Assembly (NCBI GenBank): GCA_964304625.1
Contig: OZ199838.1
Location: 13,330,001-13,394,000, forward strand
DNA length: 64,000 nt
Direction: 5' to 3'
DNA from: Kudoa neothunni
Lineage: Eukaryota; Cnidaria
The notes below the pieces were generated by a model. That model was not told where the DNA came from. It saw only the letters and a program-made list of their open reading frames with translations, and did not search any database. A program made the translations under genes and the position numbers. The stretch's first letter is position 1; every line of letters begins with the position of its first letter. This document shows, piece after piece, positions 63,048-64,000 of this stretch.

Positions 63048-63817
63048 CATGAATTTGATTTTGTTGCTTATAAATACTATTCTTTTATTGTAAATGTCAA
63101 TACAAATATTGCCTTAATGTTTGAGTGTATTTACGTGCATAAAGAATTTTTGTATATAATTAATCATTGCCTTTTGTGTTTTTTATGATATTAACAGCCA
63201 CTTAAAAATCAGCGGTATCGAAAATCGCGATAATGGTTTCAAAATACGTCATACTGCCCAATTACCTCACCAATATCCATGTCATATCAATACTCAGGAT
63301 TTTCTGCGTTTCACCAGAGTGGTTCATTAAACATTCAACAATTTCTATGCCCTCCTCAAAATTTTTCACGCCCCACCGGTGAGGCGTAGAACCTACGTCG
63401 GAAACAATGCTTTAAGATAAATATGAATTTGGCTTTCAAGTTAGGTAGATAAAATTTCGATTTTTCATCAGACTCAAGGAGTAAATTGGAAAAAACAGTT
63501 GAGAACCCCTGATCTAACCGATTAATAATGATACGACCACTTTGTTGGATTTATTAAAACTTTAAAAGTTGAGAATTAAAGATAATCTTGTGTATCTAAA
63601 ATGGTGTTATTTCCGGATTAATTGTGATAAATTTTTTTTAAATCAAATTTTTGGAATTAAATTATGAACAGATTTGGATTTATCAAGGTTTGGTTGGGTA
63701 AGCAAAAGTTACACGTATGAACCACGACATACAGTATTTCACGATCAAGATGCAAACACACTTAAAAATGACGCAAAAAACTATGATAATGCTTTAAATT
63801 TACAATAAACGAACAAT
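63048..63817. other. Spacer with a solitary hAT-type end
   Basis: No gene. At 63500-63511 lies GAGAACCCCTG, the right-end motif of the hAT MITEs at 18227 and 30605. The sequence before it does not match their interiors, so it is either another family or a fragment. Confidence 0.45.
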
Positions 63818-64000
63818 CTAATTGTTTATTTCTTCACTTCTCAGACATGCTGAAAAATATGACTTAGAATGCCGAATATAGCTTTGACAGTTGGCTTCTG
63901 AGACAACTCTTTGGCTTAATTCAATACAGTTAAGCAGGTCTTCATGAGTTTTTGGGGCCTGCCTTTTCACTTTGCACTTTAACTGATTGAAGACTTCCTC
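63818..64000 (-). pseudogene. C-terminal end of a Tc1/IS630-like transposase, cut by the window edge
   Basis: The minus strand reads EEVFNQLKCKVKRQAPKTHE, DLLNCIELSQRVVSEANCQS and YIRHSKSYFSACLRSEEINN, then TAG at 63818-63820. The W/F-x-x-LK-x-K-V ... C-x-x-YI-x-H pattern is the tail of Tc1/IS630 transposases after the last catalytic Glu. It is open across the visible part. It is not a copy of the 19200-20611 element. Marked as pseudogene only because most of it is outside the window; it may be intact. Confidence 0.65.

Overview
This is an AT-rich eukaryotic nuclear window, and its gene set is animal-like: ARID4, TAPT1, SRPK, MCM8, MOCS3, FARS2, importin-5, POLR1C, SBDS, MRPL15 and two NTHL1 genes. 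Almost every gene is cut by GT-AG introns of only 31-70 nt. The short introns and low GC suggest a compact-genome, probably parasitic, invertebrate such as a myxozoan cnidarian, orthonectid or dicyemid. The sequence alone does not settle which. There are no bacterial operons, CRISPR arrays or recognisable tRNA or rRNA genes. One 200-N assembly gap lies at 21745-21944.

Layout. 1-1871 is a decayed piggyBac element. 3222-4290 is a decayed Mutator-like (MULE) element with a FLYWCH finger. 4944-6291 is POLR1C (+), followed by the tail of a second piggyBac (7035-7373). 7787-16563 is ARID4 (-), 16 exons, with two introns over 2 kb; one carries a pogo/Tigger transposase relic. 18227-20611 is a transposon cluster: a hAT-type MITE, a pogo scrap and a nearly complete IS630/Tc1 element with clear terminal repeats. 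It ends 12 bp from the SBDS stop codon (SBDS 20624-21608, -). MOCS3 (21945-23275, -) runs into the gap. FARS2 (26924-28357, -) and TAPT1 (28569-30432, +) are divergent across about 210 bp. Importin-5 (31329-34557, -), SRPK (38500-41089, -), MCM8 (45372-49243, +) and MRPL15 (55350-56495, +) follow, separated by repeat-rich spacers. The right end holds two tandem NTHL1 genes (60624-61507 and 62129-63047, +) and the tail of another Tc1/IS630-like transposase.

The genes are unlinked housekeeping functions: rRNA transcription and ribosome maturation (POLR1C, SBDS), mitochondrial translation (FARS2, MRPL15), tRNA thiolation and Moco sulfur transfer (MOCS3), nuclear import and SR-protein phosphorylation (IPO5, SRPK), chromatin (ARID4), and DNA repair or recombination (MCM8, NTHL1 x2). 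Most exon-intron models were built by hand and checked for phase; coding sums divide by three for POLR1C, ARID4, SBDS, FARS2, TAPT1, IPO5, SRPK, MRPL15 and both NTHL1 genes. The spacers hold several MITE families: TTAA-flanked piggyBac-type, TA-flanked pogo-type, hAT-type, and an unclassified 1.5 kb element with about 220-bp inverted arms. I found no convincing new multi-gene system. The most interesting items are the tandem NTHL1 pair, the extreme introns, a 27-nt in-frame anomaly in MCM8, and the unclassified long-inverted-repeat family.
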